A DNA stretch of 34,049 bases, taken from the NCBI GenBank assembly GCA_023356605.1, contig JAKQYE010000037.1:781-34829 (forward strand). Direction: 5' to 3'. Origin of the DNA: Trichodesmium sp. MAG_R02 (GTDB taxonomy: Bacteria > Cyanobacteriota > Cyanobacteriia > Cyanobacteriales > Microcoleaceae). The translations under genes and the position numbers were made by a program. Shown piece after piece: positions 8,542 through 16,317 of the stretch (position 1 is its first letter; every line of letters starts with the position of its first letter). The notes beneath the pieces are model-generated. The model did not search any database. It saw nothing but the letters and a program-made list of their open reading frames with translations, and was not told where the DNA came from.

Positions 8542-10284
8542 TTAGATCATACAATAACATATTATGTTGCTTGTAGCATTAGTGGTAATGTTACTGTTTT
8601 TACGCAGGATAAAGTCTTTGTTATTATTGATCGTAATGCTGCCTTGATCCCCAGCTGTGGTTTCAGCTTTTAGCTGTGCTTTATTTTTGATGCGGATGTT
8701 GTTACTGTTGATTATTAGATCACCTGGAGGTTTTTGGGTGGTGGAACTGACTGCAATTTGTGCTTGGTTGCGGAGGTTTAGGCTTTCGGTATAGATAGTT
8801 ATGTTTCCTGCTGCTCCTGTTGCTATGTTACCTCGCACTCGAGCCAATAAACCACTGTTATCCATTTCTATGTTTCTAGCAGAGATTGTTAAATCCCCTG
8901 CATTTCCCTGACCCAAACTAGAGGTAGAAATCAGCGCTCCATTTCCCAGGGTTAAACTTTCTGCAACTTCCACTGTCAACTTCCCTCCATTACCTTTTCC
9001 TATAGTCACTGCCAACAAACCAGTCAAATCCAAATCCCCCCCACCAATTATTTCTATGTCTCTGGCAGAGACCATTAAATTCCCTGCATTTCCCTGACCA
9101 AAGGTAGTGGTAGAAATCAGTGCATCTTGCAGCGTTAAACTTTCTGCTTCTACCGTCAAATCACCAACATCTCCCTTACCAAAAGTATTCACAATAATAA
9201 TACTCGGAATCTTCTTAAAAGAACGGGTAGTCCCACCAATACCACCAATATTTAATGTCAATGAAATATTGTTTTCAAGAGGTTTTGTAGCTTCTACTTT
9301 AATAGACTCAGATGCTTTAATAATTGAAGTCCCTCCATCCTTATCCCCCGAGCTTTGTCCTGTAATTATTGAATTATCTTGCACTTTTATCTGTTCTCCT
9401 CGAATTTGAAATTCTACTCTTCCATTTCCACTCACATCTATAGAACTCTCTTCAGATAGTAGAATTTGGCCAAATTTCAGGTTTTGATCATAGCTAAGGG
9501 TGCCATCGGTAGTTATTCTTACTGCCCCATTCTGAACACTTCCCAACTCAACACGTCCTCCTAGTGATGTGAGATTTCCCCCCCTGAAGAATATATCACC
9601 ACCAAGTAATCCTAAGATTTGGCCTTGAGAAACTTTCAAGCCTAGATTCCGGTTCTCTTTTCCTTCCTCAGTGAAGCTTCTTATGTATTTTGACATATTT
9701 ATATTATGACCTCGACCTTCAACTTGAATACTGCCTGGGTTTTCGGGCAACCTCAACCCAATGGGAACATTAACTGTAAGTAGTGGGGGTGCTTGAGGGT
9801 CTGAAGTGGTAAATTCAAATCCCTTGTTAAATAAGACACTATCGGCAGTAGATCCATAGAAGGAACCTTGGACATCTAGTTTAGCTTCTGACCCAAAGAT
9901 TATGCCTTTAGGGTTAATGAAAAATAAGTCAGCTTTTCCATCTACACCCAAGGTTCCTAATATGTTAGAGGTATTGTCTCCTGTGACGCGAGTCAGGATG
10001 TTTGTAACTCCATCAGGGTTGCTAAAGTAAACCTGTCCTCCCTGTTGAATGTTGAATTCTTGAAAACTGTGGAATAAGTTTGTCCCTCTTTTGGCCCCGC
10101 CATCTATACGATCGCCTTCTATTCCTTTAATATTTATATTCGGTGTGACCACTGAATTTTCTTCTCCTAAAGTATTATCAGGTAAAAGTTGGGCGATCGC
10201 TGGTGAGATATCCACTCTAAAATATCCCAGACTCAAAGATAGGGGAAAAATTATGAGGAATAAATTTTTGTAAAAATGCAGCAT
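8542..10284 (-). CDS. Filamentous haemagglutinin N-terminal (TPS) domain protein, short form
   Basis: A 580-residue exported protein. The signal peptide is residues 1-32, ending at SPAIAQ. It is followed by a TpsA-type secretion domain (about 33-160) with NLFHSFQEFNI, NILTRVTG and the NPNG-box equivalent FFINPKGIIFGS. After that come degenerate parallel beta-helix repeats with recurring GNAGNLMVSARDIEI and GKLTVEVAESLTL cores (about 250-560). Proteins of this type cross the outer membrane through a TpsB/Omp85 partner, which is not in the window. The C-terminus stops abruptly (ITTNATSNIICYCMI), where relatives continue as NATG.GG.I.I repeats, so a frameshift or truncation is likely. The CHAT protease gene follows directly. 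The start ATG at 10284 is the first that includes the signal peptide. Confidence 0.85.
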   Translation of the reverse strand: MLHFYKNLFLIIFPLSLSLGYFRVDISPAIAQLLPDNTLGEENSVVTPNINIKGIEGDRIDGGAKRGTNLFHSFQEFNIQQGGQVYFSNPDGVTNILTRVTGDNTSNILGTLGVDGKADLFFINPKGIIFGSEAKLDVQGSFYGSTADSVLFNKGFEFTTSDPQAPPLLTVNVPIGLRLPENPGSIQVEGRGHNINMSKYIRSFTEEGKENRNLGLKVSQGQILGLLGGDIFFRGGNLTSLGGRVELGSVQNGAVRITTDGTLSYDQNLKFGQILLSEESSIDVSGNGRVEFQIRGEQIKVQDNSIITGQSSGDKDGGTSIIKASESIKVEATKPLENNISLTLNIGGIGGTTRSFKKIPSIIIVNTFGKGDVGDLTVEAESLTLQDALISTTTFGQGNAGNLMVSARDIEIIGGGDLDLTGLLAVTIGKGNGGKLTVEVAESLTLGNGALISTSSLGQGNAGDLTISARNIEMDNSGLLARVRGNIATGAAGNITIYTESLNLRNQAQIAVSSTTQKPPGDLIINSNNIRIKNKAQLKAETTAGDQGSITINNNKDFILRKNSNITTNATSNIICYCMI

Positions 10285-10375
10285 TGATCTAAGACAAAAA
10301 AATCAAACATTATTTATTAGGACTTACACACCCAAACAAAAAACTGGCTTTACTACCCTTTATAATAATAATGTC

Positions 10376-10582
10376 AGGACTTACCCAGGTACGCTATATA
10401 TAGCGTACTTTCAACTAGGGAATTGTCAATTACTTAAATTAGTTTTTTTTCGGATAGATATTATTTTTAATATATATTAAAATCAAGTGAAAAATTATTA
10501 AATTAATTTGCTGAAAATATTTAACTATTAGACAATAATAACATGATCATATTAGTTGCAAAAAAACATGGATTATAATCCA
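10376..10582. repeat. Repeat family E, copy 1
   Basis: About 200 bp starting AGGACTTACCCAGGTACG and TATATAGC. It is closely similar along its length to 33274-33474, sharing for example TCAACTAGGGAATTGT, TTTTTTTTCGGATAGATATTA and AAACATGGATT. No reading frame. It ends where a family B element begins. Confidence 0.7.
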
Positions 10583-10586
10583 TGTC

Positions 10587-10674
10587 AGGACTTACGAAAC
10601 GGCACTAATTGTAGTAGCAATATCTTGAAAAATACAAATTCATGCGCCATATATAGCGGTACTGCCTAAGTCCT
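10587..10674. repeat. Palindromic element family B
   Basis: AGGACTTACGAAACGGCACTA at the left and GTACTGCCTAAGTCCT at the right are inverted. It is closely related to 12207-12294. Confidence 0.8.
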
Positions 10675-10776
10675 GTATGTTATAACTATTCAATATTTAC
10701 TTATAGTTGTTTTAATTAAGATTGAAACAAAAATTGAGTATAATAAAATTAAGTCAACTAGAAACTATTTTAAACT

Positions 10777-10899
10777 ATCCCTTACAGTTTAGACTTAAGA
10801 CAAAAAGTAATAAATTTTGTAGAAAATGGCGGTACGATTACCAAAGCAGCTCATACATTTGGGATAGGAAGAGCTTCGATATATAGATGGTTATCTCGC
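10777..10899 (+). pseudogene. IS630-family transposase, N-terminal HTH fragment
   Basis: The frame reads PYSLDLRQKVINFVENGG, then TITKAAHTFGIGRASIYRWLSR, the N-terminal helix-turn-helix of cyanobacterial IS630 transposases. The expected ATG has become ATC, and the frame breaks off at 10899, where a family D repeat is fused. The upstream TTATAGTTGTTTTAATTAAG (about 10702) looks like the IS terminal repeat. The same piece occurs on the other strand at 27826-28035. Confidence 0.8.
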
Positions 10900-11020
10900 C
10901 TTGTGGCAAAAATCCTACTGCTTTTCAGGGAACAAGGAAAAGGGAACAGAGAATAGGCAAGAGTTTTAAAAGTTTTATTTACTTTTGGATTTGTCGGAAC
11001 CTATGGGCGGACTGCTATAT
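10900..11020. repeat. Family D element lacking its left end
   Basis: It matches 24532-24670 and 24998-25138 (GGCAAAAAT, ACTGCTTTT, AAGGGAACAGAGA, TTGTCG.AACCTATG) and ends GGGCGGACTGCTATAT. The left about 20 bp are missing at the junction with the transposase fragment. Confidence 0.7.
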
Positions 11021-11250
11021 AAAAATATCTAACCGATCAATTAGAAACATCCTTCAATTAAAATGAAGGTTATTTAACTTGAATTACTATTGGTTTTTTG
11101 AATAAAAATAGTTAGGCGTTCGCGGAGCGTGGCATTAGCCGTATCCCATGAAGCAAAGCGTGAAGATAGTTAAAATTGTCATGCACTATATGTAGCACCT
11201 TTGCATAAGTCCTGAATATTATAAACAATAATAAAGTCCCATTTAAAACA

Positions 11251-11765
11251 GTATTAATGAATAGTTGTTATGCAACACAAAGATTAATAGCATTAATAGA
11301 TAATGATAGAAAAATTTATTATTGTCCTTTAAAAAAGAATTGCGCCCGTTGATGAGATAGGTGGTATAGAAAAATACAAAAATGTTCAAAAATTAAATTT
11401 GAATGAGACTGAAAAATTATCGGGAAAAAGAATTAAAATTAAAAGCTTTCCATGAGACAAAAAAGTAAAAATATTTTGGTAATAGTGTTTCTCTCAATTT
11501 CACCAGAATATATTGTCACTAACTACCTAAATCAATCATGGCGCTTATGATGTATAATTTGAATCTATTGCCTAGATGGAAAATTGAAGAATTTCACGGC
11601 AGAATTAAGGAATTAAGAGGTTTAGGACCCTTGCCAATGTCGTCTGTGAATAATTCAAAATAATCATATTACTTGTGCAATATTAGTATGGAACTTCTTA
11701 AAAAAATTTGCTTTTAAAATAGGAAAAATCATTGCTCAAGAACAGCCATGAATTATTATCAAATT
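11251..11765 (+). pseudogene. IS4/IS701-like transposase, C-terminal remnant with stops and frameshifts
   Basis: Pieces in changing frames read VLMNSCYATQRLIALIDN, KIYYCPLKKN, then (after a stop and shift) DEIGGIEKYKNVQKLNLNET, then RWKIEEFHGRIKELRGL. The last pieces read NHITCAILVWNFLKKFAFK. This is the YREK-region order (Y...WKIEEFHRE.K) and tail of cyanobacterial IS701/IS4-type DDE transposases. At least two stops and two frame changes make it inactive. The N-terminal half is absent. Confidence 0.7.
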
Positions 11766-11818
11766 GGTCTGAGCGACCAATTGAAATATCCTTCAATTAA
11801 ATAAAATGAAGAAAATTT

Positions 11819-11933
11819 TACAGCGCTTTTCAAATTGATGAACTACATCGCCACAACCAAAACCTTGTAGGGACGTTGCATGACAAAAATGGTTTGGTCC
11901 CTACTGTGCTCTACGGACATAAAAACTGCTATA
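11819..11933 (+). repeat. Palindromic element family A, copy 4, inserted in another repeat
   Basis: It begins TACAGCGCTTTTCA and ends ACTGCTATA, about 10 bp longer than other copies because of extra bases in the central loop. Flanking bases (CCTTCAATTAA...ATGAAG before; GAAGGTTTTTTGAA after) match the uninterrupted sequence at 11050-11110, so it sits inside an older repeat. Confidence 0.7.
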
Positions 11934-11966
11934 ACTCGAATAACTGAAGGTTTTTTGAACAAAAAT

Positions 11967-12054
11967 AGGACTTACATAATACCGCTATATATGGTGTATT
12001 GTTGATGAATATTTCATATGTTTGCTGTACAATTAACGTCTTTGCATAAGTCCT
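11967..12054. repeat. Palindromic element family B
   Basis: AGGACTTACATAATACCGC at the left, GTCTTTGCATAAGTCCT at the right. It is similar to 4399-4487 and 33161-33249. Confidence 0.8.
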
Positions 12055-12206
12055 GATACTAATATAACAACCATAGTAGTCTCCACGCTACGGGTATCAT
12101 AAGTTGCCAATGCCTTTGCTGAAGATACCAGTAGAAAAGTTTTTGGGAAATATTATAATTAAATCTATTTAACTACTGAAAATTCTATGCCTGACTTTAA
12201 ATTTAC

Positions 12207-12294
12207 AGGACTTACGCAACGGCACTATGTATAGTGGCAATATCTTAAAAATGATAATTTTTGGCACCATATATAGCGTTACTGCGTAAGTCCT
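12207..12294. repeat. Palindromic element family B abutting a gene end
   Basis: Outer inverted ends are AGGACTTACGCA and TGCGTAAGTCCT, a perfect 12-bp pair. It lies 3 bp beyond the stop of the IMPase gene (minus strand) and could form a strong hairpin in that transcript. Confidence 0.85.
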
Positions 12295-12297
12295 GAT

Positions 12298-13116
12298 TTA
12301 TTTTCTTAAAGGTTCCACTATCGGCAAAAAATAGGGGACTAATTTTTCGTTTCCCACAACCAAAGCAGGAAAAGGATGATTCAAATAATCTTTACCTATT
12401 TTTAAAGGAAAAATATCTCCCGATCCCAATGGTATCCAAATTGCTCCTGCTGCTTTTGCAATCACCCAAGATCCAGCAATATCCCAAATTTTCGGAGTAG
12501 CTTCCACCCCACCAATAGACGCACCAGAAGCTACAAGTAAAAAGTTATAACTTGCCATTCCTAACATTCTAATTTTTGTTGGCAGTTGGGGTAAAATTTT
12601 TGTACTTCGAGAGCAAAGATTAAATAAATGATTACCACTAATTATGTCTTGAATTGGGTTAATTTGTCGATTATTTAAAAATGCTCTAGTGATAGGTGGA
12701 TTATTTAAATAGGTTTGATTTTCCTGATAATAAAAACCATAATAAGATTGACGTAATGGTGGCAAATTTACATAACCAAACATAGGAGTACCCCGATAGA
12801 ATAATCCCATAGAAGTTCCCCAAATTGGCACACCGTTAGTAAAGTTTGTTGTCCCATCTAAAGGATCGATAATCCAACACCATTCATTACTAGGAAATAT
12901 CTGTTGGCTTTCTTCTGTTAATATTCCGTGGCTGGGAAAAGTCGAGGCGATCGCTTCTCTAATTGTCCTATCTGCCCATCGATCAGATTTAGTAACTAAA
13001 CTACCATCAGCTTTTTCGTCTGCTTTCACATTTCCAAAGTCTTTTAAAAGTTGATTTCCGACTCTGAAAGTAGTTGTTTCTGCAAATTTTAAAACCTGGT
13101 TCCATAAGTCTGCCAT
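12298..13116 (-). CDS. Inositol-monophosphatase-family phosphatase
   Basis: A 272-residue protein of the Li+-sensitive, Mg2+-dependent IMPase/FBPase superfamily, full length. Metal-site motifs are present: Glu68-Glu69 (LTEES), DPLDGT at 84-89 within WIIDPLDGTTNF, and WD at 211-212 in WDIAGS. It is predicted to dephosphorylate myo-inositol phosphates or another small sugar phosphate in the cytosol. Cyanobacterial members have mixed specificities (IMPase, histidinol phosphatase, PAP phosphatase), and this one cannot be assigned further. The start ATG at 13116 has AGGA about 13 bases upstream. The gene is monocistronic between repeats; a family B palindrome directly follows the stop. Confidence 0.9.
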   Translation of the reverse strand: MADLWNQVLKFAETTTFRVGNQLLKDFGNVKADEKADGSLVTKSDRWADRTIREAIASTFPSHGILTEESQQIFPSNEWCWIIDPLDGTTNFTNGVPIWGTSMGLFYRGTPMFGYVNLPPLRQSYYGFYYQENQTYLNNPPITRAFLNNRQINPIQDIISGNHLFNLCSRSTKILPQLPTKIRMLGMASYNFLLVASGASIGGVEATPKIWDIAGSWVIAKAAGAIWIPLGSGDIFPLKIGKDYLNHPFPALVVGNEKLVPYFLPIVEPLRK

Positions 13117-13612
13117 TTTGATTTTTTATCCTACTTATTTTTGGTGCAAAAATTATTAATTAACTTACTAGTAAACCTAAATAATTAGGTTAATTATAAA
13201 TCTCGAAATAAAATACAACTTAATTGATATCCTTTATTGAGCAGTCCTTTGAAAACCCTCATTTAGGGTCAAATTGGGAAACACTTTAACAAACAACAGA
13301 AAACTACTCCAATTAACTAATTTATAAAAAATAGGATTTAATTGTCTACTTTACTTTTCTTGAGAATATTACTACTTGTACCTATACAAACCCTAACCCA
13401 CCAGAGAACAAGATTTTTCCCTTAAGATTTACTTGCTCAACCCTTTCTTACTTCTATAATTAAATTATATGGCAATCCTAAATGATATTAGAGAAGGTAT
13501 CATGTGTCATTAAATCAGTTCCCCTATACAATTCTACTTTTCCATGATGCCTCATTTATTTTCAAAACCACTTAGGATTAGTATAAACCATCTGTGTATC
13601 CATATTATATTA
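13117..13612. other. Spacer without recognisable features
   Basis: About 500 bp of AT-rich DNA; no frame, repeat family or RNA gene recognised. It presumably contains the promoter of the IMPase gene. Confidence 0.5.
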
Positions 13613-14144
13613 GCTTCAAAAGTTATTAATTATTTCAATTAATTCTTGTGTTTTTTTAACTAAAGCATCTGGCTGATATTTAGATAAAACTTCTCTATAA
13701 TTAAAACCTAAAGTCACAGCTATTGCCCTAACTTTAGTTTCTTTAGCAGCATTAATCTCCCTAATTTCATCTGCAAGATAAACTATTTATTCTGGCTGAA
13801 TATTCTTGAATTTTAATTTTTTTTGATCGACCTATGTTTACCAAAAAGTGTTGTCCCTGAAGCCATAAAATCAAAAATTAACAAATCATGTTTTTGTAAA
13901 ACATCTTCTACATTTTCTTGAGTATTAGAAGTAATTATTCCTATTTTATAACCTTGAAGTTTTAGGGCTAACAAAATTTCTTTAATTCCAGTAAATAATT
14001 CTATATCATTAATTTCTTTTTGAAAATATGTTCTAATTCTTCTCAGGAAAAAAGGTACCTGAAAAATGGATATTCTTGACTGTCTAATAAATTCTTGGCT
14101 GCTTAACTTTTCAATTTCTGTTATTTCCTCTTTTGCAGCTTGTT
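13613..14144 (-). pseudogene. HAD-family hydrolase (phosphatase-like), disrupted
   Basis: Read on the minus strand, the remnant gives EITEIEKLSSQEFIR, then LRRIRTYFQKEINDIELF, GIKEILLALKLQGYKIGIITSN (motif II Thr/Ser), DLLIFDFMASGTTLFGK (motif III Lys region), and after a frame change VYLADEIREINAAKET (motif IV acidic pair) and IAVTLGFN. This is the domain order of a phosphoglycolate-phosphatase-like HAD hydrolase. Three defects are visible: a frameshift near 13825, an in-frame TAA just before VYLADE (about 13785), and loss of the N-terminal DxDxT part, where a family A element begins at 14145. No N-terminal HAD sequence was found beyond the element. Confidence 0.8.
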
Positions 14145-14252
14145 TACAGCGGCTTTCATTTTATTATACCACGGTAGGAAGGTTCCATGGAAGGGGTCCA
14201 TACAAGGTTTTGGTTGTGAGGATGTAGTTTATCAATCTGAAGAGCATTGTAT
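14145..14252 (-). repeat. Palindromic element family A, copy 5 (reverse), interrupting the HAD gene
   Basis: It starts TACAGCGGCTTTCAT and ends AGAGCATTGTA. Read in reverse it follows the other copies (ATTGATAAACTACATC, AACCAAAACCTTGTA). It is the most diverged copy, as expected for an old insertion. Confidence 0.75.
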
Positions 14253-14428
14253 ATCCAAATTTAACTAAGAGATGGTTTGTGATAATAAAAACCAGATTGA
14301 AAGTATCTGCATGATATAATAACTCCTAATTGCCGTTTAATTCTATTATGAATTATTGGCGTTTTTGGGGATTAATGTAATACAATATAAACCAATAACT
14401 ATATAGGAATAGATACTTAATTTAATAC

Positions 14429-15355
14429 TTATTCAAGATTAGCGCGAGCATTGCGTTGCAGCATTTCCGGCTTAATACGTCGCAATGCAGAGGCCGGAAA
14501 CTGTCTATTCCAATCCTCTTCTGATATTTCTGCTAGTTTTGTTAACTCAGGTGCTAAATTATCAGGATATGGCTGAAACTCATCAATATTTGTCTGTTGA
14601 GCAAATCTTTGATTCCAAGGACAAACATCTTGACAAATATCACAACCTGCAACCCACCCTTTTAAATTTGACTTAATATCTGTAGGCAGTTCCGGATTTC
14701 TATTTTCAATAGTATGATAAGCAATACAAAGATTTGCATCAATAACAAAAGATTCTACAATTGCATTAGTCGGACAGGCTTCAATACAGCGAGTACAAGT
14801 ACCACAATGTTCAGTATGGGGGCGATCGCTGATCAATTCTAGGTTCGTCAGCACTTCCCCCAAAAATACCCATGAACCATATTCTCTAGTAATCAGATTA
14901 CCATTTTTAGCTATCCAACCTAATCCAGCTTGTTCCGCCAATGGTTTTTCCATAATAGGGCCAGTATCTACATAATACCGAGTCAAAATCTCCTTGTCTT
15001 GCTCTTGTAGCCAATTTGCCAGAATTTTTAACTTTTTGTACATCACTTTGTGATAATCCCTGCCCCACCCATAACGAGAAATTTTCCCAATCTCACTATT
15101 TTCAGAGTGTTGATATGGCGTGTAATAATTGAGTCCAACGCAAATAATAGACTGTACCTCTGGCATCACTCCCTTCAAATCTTGACGTTTGGGGTTAGCC
15201 ATCCATTCTAAATCTGCCTGATAACCCTTATTCAACCACTTTTGTAATCTATTTATTTCTGAGCCGAATTCATTAGCTGAAGCTATACCAACCTTGTGAA
15301 ACCCCAATTCTAGGGTTTTCTGTTTGATTTGACTACTGCTAATAGGGGATTTCAT
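14429..15355 (-). CDS. queG: Epoxyqueuosine reductase
   Basis: A 308-residue cobalamin- and Fe-S-dependent enzyme that reduces epoxyqueuosine to queuosine at tRNA position 34, the last step of queuosine synthesis. Two [4Fe-4S] motifs are present: CGTCTRCIEACP (Cys184, 187, 190, 194) and CDICQDVCP (Cys238, 241, 245), with a further Cys210 in between. The conserved YYVDTGP has the catalytic-type Asp130, and EQAGLGWIAKNGNLI is the family signature. Length is typical of short QueG proteins without the C-terminal HEAT repeats. It appears monocistronic, and no other queuosine gene is in the window. Confidence 0.95.
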   Translation of the reverse strand: MKSPISSSQIKQKTLELGFHKVGIASANEFGSEINRLQKWLNKGYQADLEWMANPKRQDLKGVMPEVQSIICVGLNYYTPYQHSENSEIGKISRYGWGRDYHKVMYKKLKILANWLQEQDKEILTRYYVDTGPIMEKPLAEQAGLGWIAKNGNLITREYGSWVFLGEVLTNLELISDRPHTEHCGTCTRCIEACPTNAIVESFVIDANLCIAYHTIENRNPELPTDIKSNLKGWVAGCDICQDVCPWNQRFAQQTNIDEFQPYPDNLAPELTKLAEISEEDWNRQFPASALRRIKPEMLQRNARANLE

Positions 15356-15887
15356 TGATCTACTAAAAATAACTACAAATACTTAACTGTTGTCTTAAGT
15401 GGGACTTTTAAAATCTTATTATTTGTATAACGGCAACCGCATCATACCTCAATACACAAGCTTAGAGCAAATGTATAAAGATAATCTAAAGAAGGTTTAT
15501 TTCCTGTAAAACTATGTGTTAACTTGGGGTGTAACTTAATCTGATACTCGTTCGACTAAATCAATCTATTTAATTGTGTAGAGAATTTCTAAAATCAGGA
15601 TCCATTCTGACATCCTCTAGAACTTAAACGCAATAAGACCTTTACATAGCTATTTTCTTAGGTGGGTTGAGGTTGTATTCGGTGCTGCTATTTGATTAAG
15701 CAAAAAGAAGAGTTTAAAATTAGGCCTAAAAGAGTGAACCTTGAGATTCAATCTTTCTCATAAATGTCCAAACACATTAATAATAGCATGTTTAAGTATT
15801 AATTCAACTGACCCCAGCCATTTATACCCAGCTGTATAGGGGTTAGTTTTCCACTTACAGGATATATTTAACAATCAGACAAATACC
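15356..15887. other. Spacer without recognisable features
   Basis: About 530 bp; no frame, RNA gene or listed repeat recognised. It holds the queG promoter side and the end of the signalling operon. Confidence 0.45.
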
Positions 15888-16313
15888 TTATTGCATTTCT
15901 TCAGGCATACTTGCTTCCAACTTTAGACAATTTCTACCATCTATTTGCAATTTATACTCTACACGATCCATTAGTCTATTCATAATTAACCATCCATAAC
16001 CACTTTCTTGTTTAGCATCTGGCGTAGGTGGGCTATAATCGCCTGTATCGTAACCTTCACCATAGTCCCAAATTTCCAAAGCAATATCATTATCTTTTAC
16101 TTCTAAGCGTATTAGCACTGGTAAGTGAGGCTTGTCTTTATGAGCATGACGAATCACATTGGAATAGGCCTCTGCAAGTACCAAACGCAAACGGTTCGAT
16201 TGATGAGGCCAATCAATATGTTCTCCCAGCTCTACTTTCAAACTGCTTAATAACCATTGTTCGGCAATAGTTAAAAAAATTAGGTTGCTTGGTACCTGAA
16301 GCTCAGTTTTCAT
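15888..16313 (-). CDS. RsbW-like anti-sigma-factor/ATPase kinase
   Basis: A 141-residue HATPase_c protein. The ATG at 16313 is chosen over the longer frame (16352) because GGAGG lies about 11 bases upstream and it gives 4-bp spacing to the preceding gene instead of an overlap. GHKL motifs: N box LAEAYSNVIRHAH with Glu48 and Asn52, G1 box IWDYGEGYD (83-87), G2-like SGYGW (104-108). It has no dimerisation or transmembrane part, as in RsbW/SpoIIAB-type serine kinases that bind a sigma factor or an anti-sigma-factor antagonist. It is encoded directly after an RsbU-like phosphatase, so it is probably the kinase of a partner-switching module. The antagonist (STAS protein) and the target are not in the window. 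Confidence 0.85.
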   Translation of the reverse strand: MKTELQVPSNLIFLTIAEQWLLSSLKVELGEHIDWPHQSNRLRLVLAEAYSNVIRHAHKDKPHLPVLIRLEVKDNDIALEIWDYGEGYDTGDYSPPTPDAKQESGYGWLIMNRLMDRVEYKLQIDGRNCLKLEASMPEEMQ

Positions 16314-16317
16314 AAAT

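Larger units (their letters stand above)
10285..12297. other. Two-kilobase repeat and transposase graveyard
   Basis: No intact gene. In order it holds: a family B half-site (10319); a family E element (10376-10582); family B (10587-10674); an IS630-like end and N-terminal transposase piece (about 10705-10899); a fused family D piece (to 11020); a GCGTTCGCGGAGCGT short repeat (about 11115); a B right end (11214); an IS4/IS701-like transposase remnant (11251-11765); a family A element inside another repeat (11819-11933); and two further family B elements. Confidence 0.8.

Noticed and set aside
12298-12300. IMPase gene product as a specific named enzyme (suhB, hisN or cysQ)
   Set aside because: The metal motifs fit all of them; sequence by eye does not separate these activities, so no symbol is given.
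14254-14330. The missing N-terminus of the HAD hydrolase beyond the family A element
   Set aside because: Read on the minus strand this stretch gives no DxDxT-like motif and soon meets a stop.
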